Shown here one piece after another: positions 9,915-17,381 of a DNA stretch of 64,000 nucleotides. The first letter of the stretch is position 1, and each line of letters begins with the position of its first letter. Under the pieces are notes generated by a model. That model saw only the letters and a program-made list of their open reading frames with translations, was not told the DNA's origin and did no database searches. The translations under genes and the position numbers were made by a program. This stretch comes from UBA10649 sp963700745 (lineage in GTDB: Bacteria; Actinomycetota; Actinomycetes; S36-B12): assembly GCA_963700745.1 (NCBI GenBank), contig CAVOYT010000003.1:186001-250000 (forward strand). The letters run 5' to 3'.

Positions 9915-10493
9915 CTAGCTACCGGGGGCGTCCCAGACCGCGAACCACCGGGCCATGTCCGGCTCGATGGGCAGCTCCCCCGTGACGAGGTCCCGCACCC
10001 GCAGCTCGAGGACGTTGTCCCGCCGCTGATCGGCGGCCACACCTTCCTGCGCGAACGGGTAGAACGATCCCCGCTTGTAGAGGTAGACCATGGCCAGCGC
10101 GCGATCGTCCGGGTCGCGGAAGGACACCAAGGAGCACAGCAGCTGCGGCCCGAAGCCCGCCTCCACGAGGGAGGTGTTGACGGCGTGCAGGTCCGTCACG
10201 ACCGACGGCAGGTCGATCGGGTCGCTCTCGACGACCAGCCACGTGTACCCGAAGTCGTCGTGCGCGACGGTGACGGGCGGGCCGCCGTCCGCGTCGAGCA
10301 GCCGTCGCACCTCCGCCTCGAGGTCGGCGAACGCCCGGCCCTCCGGCGCGCGGAAAGCGACCGAGCCGCGACCGGTGGGGAGCATGTCCAGGCTGACCTG
10401 CAAGGTGATCGCCGCCGACGGCAGCGCGAACAGGGCGTCAAGGTTCGGGCCGACCGCCTTGCGCCGACCCAGCACCGCGTCGAGGAAGCCCAC
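9915..10493 (-). CDS. pspAB: PspA-associated protein PspAB
   Basis: This 192-residue cytoplasmic protein belongs to the family found beside htpX and pspA in actinobacteria. It begins MGFLDAVLGRRKAVGPNLDAL. It shows no signal peptide or membrane segment, and no catalytic motif is recognised. It begins three bases after htpX ends and shares that strand, so pspA-htpX-pspAB looks like one envelope-stress operon. The name rests on family recognition and context; its molecular role is not known. Confidence 0.75.
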   Translation of the reverse strand: MGFLDAVLGRRKAVGPNLDALFALPSAAITLQVSLDMLPTGRGSVAFRAPEGRAFADLEAEVRRLLDADGGPPVTVAHDDFGYTWLVVESDPIDLPSVVTDLHAVNTSLVEAGFGPQLLCSLVSFRDPDDRALAMVYLYKRGSFYPFAQEGVAADQRRDNVLELRVRDLVTGELPIEPDMARWFAVWDAPGS

Positions 10494-10496
10494 GGG

Positions 10497-11399
10497 CTAG
10501 CGCTCGCCGAGCTGGGCGGAGATCCGCGCCAGCTGCTCCAGCCGCTTCTCCAGCGGCGGGTGCGTCGCCATGATGGATTCCAGGCTGAAGCCGCGCCGCC
10601 CGGAGATCGCCGGGGCGAAGGCGAAGGAGCTCACCGGCTCCATCTGGCGCAGGTCCCGGTTCGGGATCAGGGCCATCTCGCCGGAGATCTTCTGCAGGGC
10701 GCTGGCCAGGGACGAGGGCTTTCCCGTGAGCAGGGCGGCGCCGCGGTCCGCGCCGAGCTCGCGGTAGCGCGACAGCGCGCGCATGAGGATGTACGAGAGG
10801 AAGTACACGACGACGCTCACGACGGTGACGACGAGCACCATCACGGCGATGTTGTTGTCGCGATTGCGTCCGATCGATCCCCACATCGCGCTGCGGGCCA
10901 TGAAGCCGGCCAGGATCGCCGTGAACGACGCGACGGCCATCACCGTCACGTCGCGGTGGGCGACGTGCGAGAGCTCGTGGGCCAGCACACCCTCGAGCTC
11001 CTCCTGGTCCAGCCGCTTGAGCAGTCCGGTCGTCACGACGACCACGGAGCGGTTCGGGGAACGTCCGGTCGCGAATGCGTTGGGTACGTCGCTCTGGGCG
11101 ATCCCGACCCTCGGCTTCTTCATGTCCGCCATCGCGCACACGCGATCAACGATGCCGTGCAGCTGCGGCGCCTGCTCCGGCGTCACGACGACCGCTCGCA
11201 TGGCAGACATCGCGAGACTGTCGGAGAACCACCACTGGCCGAAGATCAGCACGGCGCTGATGACGAGCACGAAGATCGCATTGACCCCGAACGAGATCAG
11301 CACGGCCGCCAGGACCACGTAGAGAAGGCCGATGCCGAACAGGGTGCCGGCCATCCGGGCCGACAGCCCTCGGTCACTGCCGTACCGGGTACGTGCCAT
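10497..11399 (-). CDS. htpX: Zinc metalloprotease HtpX
   Basis: HtpX is a membrane-bound M48-family zinc protease that degrades misfolded membrane proteins. The 300-residue protein has two N-terminal membrane helices (about residues 17-37 and 40-55), the zinc-binding motif HELSH in VLAHELSHVAHRDV, further helices, and the downstream Glu ligand in YRELGADR. It lies 7 bases after pspA and 3 before pspAB on the same strand. The frame is intact. Confidence 0.92.
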   Translation of the reverse strand: MARTRYGSDRGLSARMAGTLFGIGLLYVVLAAVLISFGVNAIFVLVISAVLIFGQWWFSDSLAMSAMRAVVVTPEQAPQLHGIVDRVCAMADMKKPRVGIAQSDVPNAFATGRSPNRSVVVVTTGLLKRLDQEELEGVLAHELSHVAHRDVTVMAVASFTAILAGFMARSAMWGSIGRNRDNNIAVMVLVVTVVSVVVYFLSYILMRALSRYRELGADRGAALLTGKPSSLASALQKISGEMALIPNRDLRQMEPVSSFAFAPAISGRRGFSLESIMATHPPLEKRLEQLARISAQLGER

Positions 11400-11406
11400 C
11401 TGCGAC

Positions 11407-12135
11407 CTAGCCCTCGATCTCCGGCTTCGGCCCGCCCGGACCGAGTTCGCGCTTCATGGCCTCGAGCTGGGCGTTCACATCGTTCTCACTCGCCATGCGC
11501 TCGAGCTCGACCGTGATGTTGTCCTTGCCCATGCTCGTGACGTCAGACAGCGCGCCGGACGCCACGAGCTCGTCGATGGCACCGGCGCGGGCCTGCATCT
11601 GCGCGGTCTTGTCCTCGGCCCGCTGCACAGCCAGGCCCACGTCGCCGAGCTCGTCGGAGATCCCGGCGAATGCCTCGTTGATCTTGGTCTGGGCCTCGGC
11701 GGCCGAGTAGGTCGCCTTGATCGTCTCCTTCTTGGTGCGGAAGGTCTCGACCTTGGCCTGGAGCTGCTGCGCAGCGGCCGTCAGCTTCTCCTCCTGCTCC
11801 TGCAGGGTGGCCAGCTGCATCTGGAGATCGGCGATCTGCTGGTGCAGTCCGCTGCGCCGGGTCAGCGCCTCGCGTGCGAGGTCCTCCCGACCGCCGGCCA
11901 GGGCGGCACGCGCCTGCTCCTCGAGCTTGGCCTCCTGCTGCGCCAGGCCCTGGATCTGCAGTTCGAGGCGCTTGCGGCTGGTGGCGACGTCCGCCACGCC
12001 CCGTCGCACCTTCTGAAGCAGCTCCAGCTGCTTCTCGTAGGAGTAGTCGAGCGTCTCGCGCGGGTCCTCTGCTCGGTCGAGGGCCTTGTTGGCCTTCGAC
12101 TTGAAGATCAGGGTGAAGCGCTGCCACAGGCCCAT
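11407..12135 (-). CDS. pspA: Phage shock protein A (PspA/Vipp1 family)
   Basis: PspA is a peripheral membrane coiled-coil protein that assembles into scaffolds and protects the membrane under stress. The start MGLWQRFTLIFKSKANKALD at 12135 carries the amphipathic membrane-binding helix. The following roughly 200 residues are nearly all helical coiled coil, rich in Gln, Glu, Lys and Ala. I prefer this start to the GTG ten codons upstream because the family begins at the MGLW-type helix. It is first in the operon with htpX and pspAB. Confidence 0.9.
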   Translation of the reverse strand: MGLWQRFTLIFKSKANKALDRAEDPRETLDYSYEKQLELLQKVRRGVADVATSRKRLELQIQGLAQQEAKLEEQARAALAGGREDLAREALTRRSGLHQQIADLQMQLATLQEQEEKLTAAAQQLQAKVETFRTKKETIKATYSAAEAQTKINEAFAGISDELGDVGLAVQRAEDKTAQMQARAGAIDELVASGALSDVTSMGKDNITVELERMASENDVNAQLEAMKRELGPGGPKPEIEG

Positions 12136-12215
12136 CGGGGTCCCCTTCGTCGTCCGGCACGTCACTCCAGCCTAGGCGGCGGGGCAATCGGTCGCACCGG
12201 CTAGGCTCGTGAATC

Positions 12216-12812
12216 ATGTTCGGACGAAAGCAGGACCCCGCACCCGACGCGGTCTCGGCGACCCCCATCGACGAGCACGACCCCAAGGCACCGAAGGGTC
12301 GGCCCACGCCATCGAGGCGGGAAGCAGAGGCCGCCCGCAAGCACCAGCTGAAGATCCCCAAGGACCCCAAGGCGGCAAAGAAGGCCGTTCGCGAGCGCGA
12401 CCGCGAGGATCGCGCCAAGACCCGCGCCGGGATGATGGCCGGCGACGAGCGCTACCTGCCGGCCCGCGACAAGGGTCCCGGGCGCGCCTTCGCCCGTGAC
12501 TTCGTCGACTCGCGGTTCACCGTCGCGGAGTTCTTCATCTTCGTGGCGATCGCGGTGCTGGTCCTCGGGTTCGTGCGCAACCAGGCCATCCAGTCCTTCG
12601 TCTCCCTGGCGTTCTTCGCGTTCACCGCCGTCATCGCGGTCGACACCATCGTGCTGCTGGTCATGCTGAACCGCCGCGCCAAGCAGGAAGTCCCCGATCC
12701 CGCGGACCGCAAGGGGCTCACGCTGTATGCCGTGCTCCGCACCCTGCAGCTGCGGCGCCTGCGGCTGCCTCCGCCGCGCGTGCGGCGCGGCGGCGCACCC
12801 ATCGTCAAGTAG
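12216..12812 (+). CDS. DUF3043 family membrane protein
   Basis: This 198-residue actinobacterial protein of unknown function starts MFGRKQDPAPD. Its family-typical segment is GRPTPSRREAEAARK, a highly basic cytoplasmic N-terminal half of about 90 residues. Two membrane helices follow near residues 107-125 and 127-150 (FFIFVAIAVLVLGFV and an adjacent one). A short Arg-rich tail ends it. It is divergent from pspA, with about 80 bases between the starts. The frame is intact. Confidence 0.8.
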   Translation: MFGRKQDPAPDAVSATPIDEHDPKAPKGRPTPSRREAEAARKHQLKIPKDPKAAKKAVRERDREDRAKTRAGMMAGDERYLPARDKGPGRAFARDFVDSRFTVAEFFIFVAIAVLVLGFVRNQAIQSFVSLAFFAFTAVIAVDTIVLLVMLNRRAKQEVPDPADRKGLTLYAVLRTLQLRRLRLPPPRVRRGGAPIVK

Positions 12813-12857
12813 CGCCACCCGGCGCGTGACCGCGCCACGTCGAGGAAGAGGCACGCC

Positions 12858-13859
12858 ATGGAGTACCGGCATCTGGGTCGCAGCGGTCTGAAGGTCAGCG
12901 AGATCACCTTCGGCAACTGGGTCACCCACGGATCGCAGGTCGACGACCGCACCGCGCACGCCACCATCCACGCCGCGCTCGACGCCGGGATCACGACCTT
13001 CGACACCGCCGACGTGTATGCAGGCACCAAGGCCGAAGCGGTCATGGGCGACGCCCTGAAGGACCAGCGCCGCGAGGGTCTGGAGATCTTCACCAAGGTG
13101 TACTGGCCGACCGGCCCGGGCATGAACGATCGGGGGCTGTCCCGCAAGCACATCATGGAGTCCTGCCACGCATCGCTGCGGCGGCTCCGGACCGACTATG
13201 TCGACCTCTACCAGGCCCACCGATTCGACCACGAGACCCCGCTGGAGGAGACGCTCCGCGCCTTCGACGACCTCGTCCGGCAGGGGAAGGTGCTCTACAT
13301 CGGGGTCTCGGAGTGGTCCGCACCCCAGATCCGCGAGGCGGTCCGCATCGCCGACGAGATGGGTCTGGACCGCATCGTGTCGAACCAGCCCCAGTACTCG
13401 ATGCTCTGGCGCGTCATCGAGCCGGAGGTGGTCCCGACCAGCGAGGAGCTGGGCGTGAGCCAGATCGTCTGGTCCCCCATCGCCCAGGGCGTCCTGACCG
13501 GCAAGTACCAGCCCGGCCAGGCCCCGCCCGCGGACACTCGCGCGACGGCCTCGGAGGAGGGCGCGAGCATGATCTCCCGCTGGCTGCGCGACGACGTCCT
13601 GTCCGCGGTCCAGCGACTGGTCCCGGTCGCCGGCGACCTCGGCCTCACGCCGGCGCAGCTGGCCGTCGCTTGGGTGCTGGCGAACCCGAACGTGTCGTCC
13701 GCGATCGTCGGTGCGTCGCGGCCCGCCCAGATCGACGAGAACGTCAAGGCATCAGGCGTCGTCCTGCCTGACGACGTGCTTGCCCTGATCGACGAGACCC
13801 TCGGCGACGTGGTCACCCGCGATCCGGCGTTGACCACTTCTCCCAACCCTCGCCCCTAG
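12858..13859 (+). CDS. Aldo/keto reductase (voltage-gated K+ channel beta-subunit type)
   Basis: This is an NADPH-dependent oxidoreductase of the AKR superfamily, 333 residues with a TIM-barrel fold. It starts MEYRHLGRSGLKVSEITFGN. The catalytic tetrad is visible as Asp49 and Tyr54 (FDTADVY), Lys80 (FTKVYW) and His121 (YQAHRFD). The late motif SNQPQYSMLWR is typical of the Kv-beta/YghZ branch. The start is behind an AGGAAGAGG-type ribosome site. The substrate cannot be told from the sequence. The frame is intact. Confidence 0.9.
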   Translation: MEYRHLGRSGLKVSEITFGNWVTHGSQVDDRTAHATIHAALDAGITTFDTADVYAGTKAEAVMGDALKDQRREGLEIFTKVYWPTGPGMNDRGLSRKHIMESCHASLRRLRTDYVDLYQAHRFDHETPLEETLRAFDDLVRQGKVLYIGVSEWSAPQIREAVRIADEMGLDRIVSNQPQYSMLWRVIEPEVVPTSEELGVSQIVWSPIAQGVLTGKYQPGQAPPADTRATASEEGASMISRWLRDDVLSAVQRLVPVAGDLGLTPAQLAVAWVLANPNVSSAIVGASRPAQIDENVKASGVVLPDDVLALIDETLGDVVTRDPALTTSPNPRP

Positions 13860-13870
13860 CGTCCCGACAG

Positions 13871-13884
13871 CGAAGGAGCCTTCG
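13871..13884 (+). promoter_or_regulatory. Ribosome site inside a short inverted repeat
   Basis: CGAAGGAGCCTTCG is a self-complementary 14-mer whose centre is the Shine-Dalgarno AAGGAG, immediately before the ATG at 13885. Pairing would hide the ribosome site, which suggests modest translational control of the small ORF downstream. Confidence 0.5.
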
Positions 13885-14094
13885 ATGGCATGGAAATGGC
13901 GGATCGAGACCGCGGCCGGCGCGACGCCGGACGGGCAGTCGGACCTCTCCCAGGAGTTCCCCACGCAGGCCGACGCCGAGACATGGATCGGCGAGACGTG
14001 GCGCGAGCTGCTCGACGCCGGGGTCGACCAGGTCACGTTGCTCGAGGAAGAGCGGGTCGCGTACGGCCCGATGAGCCTGCATCCGGAGTCCTGA
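13885..14094 (+). CDS. Small conserved-looking actinobacterial protein, 69 aa
   Basis: The product is 69 residues (MAWKWRIETAAG onward), acidic, with no signal peptide or membrane helix. It has the look of a compact alpha/beta domain: SQEFPTQADAETWIGETW then LLDAGVDQVTLLEEE. The AAGGAG ribosome site fits the ATG. I do not recognise a function, although small proteins of this type occur widely in actinobacteria. The tail MSLHPES lies in a 17-bp direct repeat that continues past the stop. Confidence 0.6.
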   Translation: MAWKWRIETAAGATPDGQSDLSQEFPTQADAETWIGETWRELLDAGVDQVTLLEEERVAYGPMSLHPES

Positions 14095-14108
14095 GCCTGC
14101 ATCCGGAG
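14072..14108. repeat. 17-bp direct repeat across a stop codon
   Basis: TGAGCCTGCATCCGGAG occurs at 14072-14088 and again at 14092-14108, a 20-bp period, followed by a partial third copy (TGAGCCTGA). The first copy codes the last residues of the small protein and the second lies just past its stop. This looks like local slippage duplication. Confidence 0.7.
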
Positions 14109-14201
14109 CCTGAGCCTGATCGACGTCGTGATAGACGACACGGCCTGAGCCTTTGACACCGGACTGTCCCGCGTGGTCGGATCAGGCCACAACTACATCC
14201 A

Positions 14202-14300
14202 CTCGTTCGACGTCCAGGGGAAGTCCGGTGAGATCCCGGCGCTGTCCCGCAACCGTGTTCCCCCCAGTGGGGTGAGTCGGAGCACCTGGCGAACGCGAGC
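14202..14300 (+). promoter_or_regulatory. Cobalamin (B12) riboswitch aptamer
   Basis: The region carries the conserved core CCGGTGAGATC, GGCGCTG and CCCGCAACCGT of cobalamin aptamers, then a B12-box-like stretch GAGTCGGAGCACCTGGCG. Closing stems can be paired: CTCGTTCG (14202-14209) with CGAACGCGAG (14290-14299), and CCAGG (14214-14218) with CCTGG (14285-14289). A further GACGG/CCGTC hairpin (about 14321-14357) lies between aptamer and gene and may be the expression platform. It sits 140 bases upstream of the first gene of the B12 locus, which it presumably represses when adenosylcobalamin is bound. The rest of the 14095-14437 gap shows nothing else I can name. Confidence 0.87.
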
Positions 14301-14437
14301 GGCTCCATCCGTCGAGGTAACGGGACGGGAGCTCGGGCCTCCACCCGACCGTCCCCGCGTGCACACAGCACCGGGGATCTCTGGTCAAAGGGAGACGCGG
14401 CGCCACCGGTCCGGCACCGCTCAACCCGAGGACCCAC

Positions 14438-15511
14438 ATGACCCTCATCGCTATCCGCCGCCTCCTGGTCGCGGTAGTCGCAGCCGCCACCGCCCTGACG
14501 TCCATCGGACTCGCCCCGGCGGCCAGTGCCGCCCCCAGCGCGACCGTCGGCCTCTACGGCGCCGGCGACCCCACCTACGACGGCGTCTACCGCCAGTCGC
14601 TGGCCATCGCCGGGCTCGTCGCCACCGGCAACCGACCCGCCGCCACGGCCATCACCTGGCTGCTCGACCAGCAGTGTGCCGACGGCTCGTTCCAGGCGTA
14701 CCGCGCGGACCTGTCCGATCCGTGCGAAGCCAGTGACCCGGTCAACTTCACCGGACCGGACACCAACTCGACTGCCACCGCACTCATCGCACTCTCGGCC
14801 CTCGGCGACAACCCCACGACGGCCAAGGCCGTATCGACGCGAATCACCAGCGCCGCCAAGAAGGCGGCCACCTGGCTGCTGCGTCGGCAGAACTCCGACG
14901 GAGGATGGTCGTGGTCGCCAGGCGGTTCATCGGACGCCAACTCCACCGGGCTCGTTCTCTCCTCCGTCCTCACCGGGTCCACGACCGTCCGATCCCCCGC
15001 CTACCGGAAGGGCCGCCTCTTCCTGGGCCGACTGTCGTTCTCGTGCGCCGACGGCGGTGGCTTCCCGTACCAGGCCGGCGGCAAGGTCGACGGCTCCGCG
15101 ACCGCGCAGGGTCTCGTGGGGATCGCCGGTGCACTCCCGGTCAGCGGCCCGCGACGACTGGCGGCCGCGGCTCCCTGCGCCAACACCGCGAGGGCCAAGT
15201 CCGCGAGCTACCTGGCCACCCAACTGGGGGCGAACGGCTCGCTGACTTCGGTCTTCGGAACCGGACCCGACATCACCAACACCGGCTGGGCGATCCTCGG
15301 CCTGGTCTCGGCCCGCCAGGGGCGAGCCGCAGTGGCGAAGGCGACGGCAGCCCTCAAGAAGGCCGCGCCGACGGAGACGCGCAACGAGGACGGGCCTGTG
15401 CCCGGGGACCTCGGCCTGTTCCTCCTGGTCGCGGAGGCCACCGGCTCACAGCCGACGAACTTCGGTGGCGTGAACCTGGTGACGACCCTCGCCGGCAGCA
15501 TCCGAAGGTAG
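14438..15511 (+). CDS. Secreted alpha-barrel protein (prenyltransferase/squalene-oxidase repeats), putative B12-binding
   Basis: This is the first gene behind the cobalamin riboswitch, with 357 residues. A clear Sec signal (residues 1-31, cleavage around ASA/AP) directs export. The mature part has repeated helix pairs with QW-like motifs such as DGSFQAY and NSDGGWSW, as in squalene-cyclase-type alpha6/alpha6 barrels. The same barrel forms the N-domain of animal transcobalamin and intrinsic factor. With the riboswitch and the ECF genes downstream, the natural inference is an extracellular cobalamin- or corrinoid-binding protein. No catalytic DXDD or DXDDTA motif of a cyclase is seen. The ATG follows a CGAGGA ribosome site. 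Confidence 0.78.
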   Translation: MTLIAIRRLLVAVVAAATALTSIGLAPAASAAPSATVGLYGAGDPTYDGVYRQSLAIAGLVATGNRPAATAITWLLDQQCADGSFQAYRADLSDPCEASDPVNFTGPDTNSTATALIALSALGDNPTTAKAVSTRITSAAKKAATWLLRRQNSDGGWSWSPGGSSDANSTGLVLSSVLTGSTTVRSPAYRKGRLFLGRLSFSCADGGGFPYQAGGKVDGSATAQGLVGIAGALPVSGPRRLAAAAPCANTARAKSASYLATQLGANGSLTSVFGTGPDITNTGWAILGLVSARQGRAAVAKATAALKKAAPTETRNEDGPVPGDLGLFLLVAEATGSQPTNFGGVNLVTTLAGSIRR

Positions 15512-15515
15512 CGAC

Positions 15516-16224
15516 ATGGCTCCCCGCCCGGTCATCGTGCTCGCCCTCGCCATGGCGGCGGGCGTGCTGGCGATCGGGACGGCCATGCCAGCCCAGGCCT
15601 CGGCTTACCGCTACTGGACGTACTGGCAGGCCGACGACGACTCCTGGACGTTCGCCACGCAGGGCCCAGCCACCTCGGTCCCGGTGGACGGGGCCGTCGA
15701 GGGGTGGCGATTCGCGGTCACGACGCAGTCCGGTGCTGCGACCGACGCGCCACGGACGCCACCGGCATTCGACGAGATCTGCGGGTCCGCGCCCGCCGAG
15801 GCCGGGAACAAGCGCATCGCGCTCGTCATCGACTACGGCCCCGCAGCGATCGCGCCCGAGGGACAGGCGCCGCCGGCCACGATGCTCTCCTGCGTCGAGG
15901 CCGCCGAGGACGCGTCAAGCTTCGACGTCCTGCAGTCGGTCGTCGCCGTCCAGACGGACGGTGGCCTGATCTGTGCCCTGGACGCCTACCCGCAGGGAGA
16001 GTGCGCCCCGGTCCTCGGCGACGAGGACGTGGCGGCGCTGACGGCGGCCGCGTCGACGGCAGCCGGTGGCGAACGACGCCACCGCCGACGCCACCGCTGC
16101 GGCCGTCCCGGAACCGCCCGACACCGGCTCCCCGCTCGCCACGATCGCGGTCGCGGTGCTGCTCATCGCGGCGGCGGCCATCGCGGTGGCGGCCGGGCGC
16201 CGAAGGGGGCGAGACCATGGGTGA
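15516..16224 (+). CDS. SCO2322-family secreted, membrane-anchored protein, frame-disrupted
   Basis: This protein has an N-terminal signal peptide (cleavage near AQASA), an extracellular domain of about 150 residues and a C-terminal anchor. The domain starts YRYWTYWQ, contains GWRFAV and three or four Cys (ICGS, LSCVEA, LICAL, GECAP), and resembles the streptomycete SCO2322 family as I remember it. An extra base near 16070 hides the C-terminus. Corrected, it reads EPPDTGS, a hydrophobic helix, then GRRRGRDHG, close to a sortase sorting signal. It begins 5 bases after the barrel gene and overlaps ecfT by 8. A partner of the barrel protein in B12 capture is inferred, not known. Confidence 0.7.
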
Positions 16225-17328
16225 CGCCCGCTGGCTGCATCCAGGTGCCTGGTGGCTGTGGGCGCTAGGACTGGCCGCCGGTGCCAGCCGGACGACCAAC
16301 CCCCTGATCCTCCTCCTGCTCATCGGCGCCGCGGCGGTCGTGGTCAACGCCCGGCGACCGGACGCCCCGTGGGGCCGATCCTTCGCCATGTTCGTCAAGC
16401 TCGGCATCCTCGTGGTGATCATCCGGGTCCTCGTGCAGATCGTCCTCGGCACGCCGTTGGGACCGACCGTCCTGGTCAGCATGCCCGGAGTGACCCTGCC
16501 GGGATGGCTTGCCGGCCTGCGCATCGGGGGCGATGTCACGGCGGAGTCCCTGCTGCCCGCCTTCTACGACGGTCTGCGGCTGGCCACGATCCTGATCTGC
16601 GTCGGGGCGGCGAACTCCCTCGCCTCGCCCACTCGACTGCTGAAGTCGGTGCCCGCGGTGCTGTACGAACTTGGGGTCAGCGTCGTGGTGGCCCTGACCT
16701 TCACTCCGCAGCTCGTCACGGACGTCGACCGGCTGCGCTCCGCCCGCCGACTCAGGGGACGACCCACGAGCGGGCCGCGCGCAATCGCGGGCGCGGCGGT
16801 ACCCGTGCTCGAGGGCGCCCTTGAGCGCAGCGTGACGCTGGCGGCAGCCATGGACTCCCGGGGCTATGGCCGACGCGGCTCAACGACCCGGCTCCAGGCA
16901 CGGACCAGTGCAACCCTCCTGCTCGTCGGGCTCGTCGCTGCCGCGGTGGGCAGCTACGGGCTGGTGGCCGCAGAGGCCCCGACTCTTATGGGCCTGCCGA
17001 TGCTGATCGGGGGCGTAGCGGCCGCGGCCGTCGGCACGGTGCTGGCCGGCCGGAACAGCGTCCGCACGCGATATCGGCCCGATCCGTGGCGTCTGCCCGA
17101 GTGGGCAGTGGCCGGGGCCGGCGTGAGCGTCGCACTCATGCTGACGGCGGCGACCTGGTTCGGCGTCGCCGGGCTCCAGACGCCGGTGTCCCCTCCCTCG
17201 TGGCCGACACTTCCGCTGGTCGCCATCCTGGCCGTCGTCCTCGCCATCACGCCCGCACTCACAGCACCACCCCTTCCGGTCGGGGTCGCGCCGCTTCGAC
17301 CGTCTCGCCGGCGCAGGGCGAGGAGTGA
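16217..17328 (+). CDS. ecfT: ECF transporter transmembrane component EcfT (CbiQ-like)
   Basis: EcfT is the scaffold that couples the ATPases to the S component in energy-coupling-factor importers. The product (MGDARWLHPGAWWLWALGL) has about six to seven membrane helices. The coupling-helix region carries RRLRGRP and AMDSRGYGRRG, the two Arg-containing EcfT signatures. In the written frame there is no stop until deep inside the ATPase gene. I place the stop at TGA 17326-17328 in another frame, giving the end AQGEE, because a 28-bp repeat there ends pepA in exactly the same way. That implies an undetected indel or pair of indels around 17240-17315. Confidence 0.8.
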
Positions 17329-17341
17329 GCGGAGCGAGCCC
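17314..17341 (+). repeat. 28-bp dispersed repeat carrying a stop codon, copy 1
   Basis: The 28 bases from CAGGGCGAGG to GCGAGCCC are identical to 23299-23326. Both copies cover a gene 3' end, read Gln-Gly-Glu-Glu-stop, and continue GCGGAGCGAGCCC after it. A related diverged copy lies at 49230-49254 on the other strand. Confidence 0.8.
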
Positions 17342-17381
17342 CGAGCCATGCGCCCACGAACCGGCTCGAGGAGGCTGCCGC

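Noticed and set aside
12201..13232. Minus-strand frame of 343 codons opposite the DUF3043 and aldo/keto reductase genes
   Set aside because: Both plus-strand genes have clear family motifs, catalytic residues and ribosome sites; the opposite frame has none.
14321..14357. The GACGG/CCGTC hairpin called as an intrinsic terminator of the riboswitch
   Set aside because: There is no T-run after it and the pairing is short with a large loop, so it is mentioned only as a possible expression platform.
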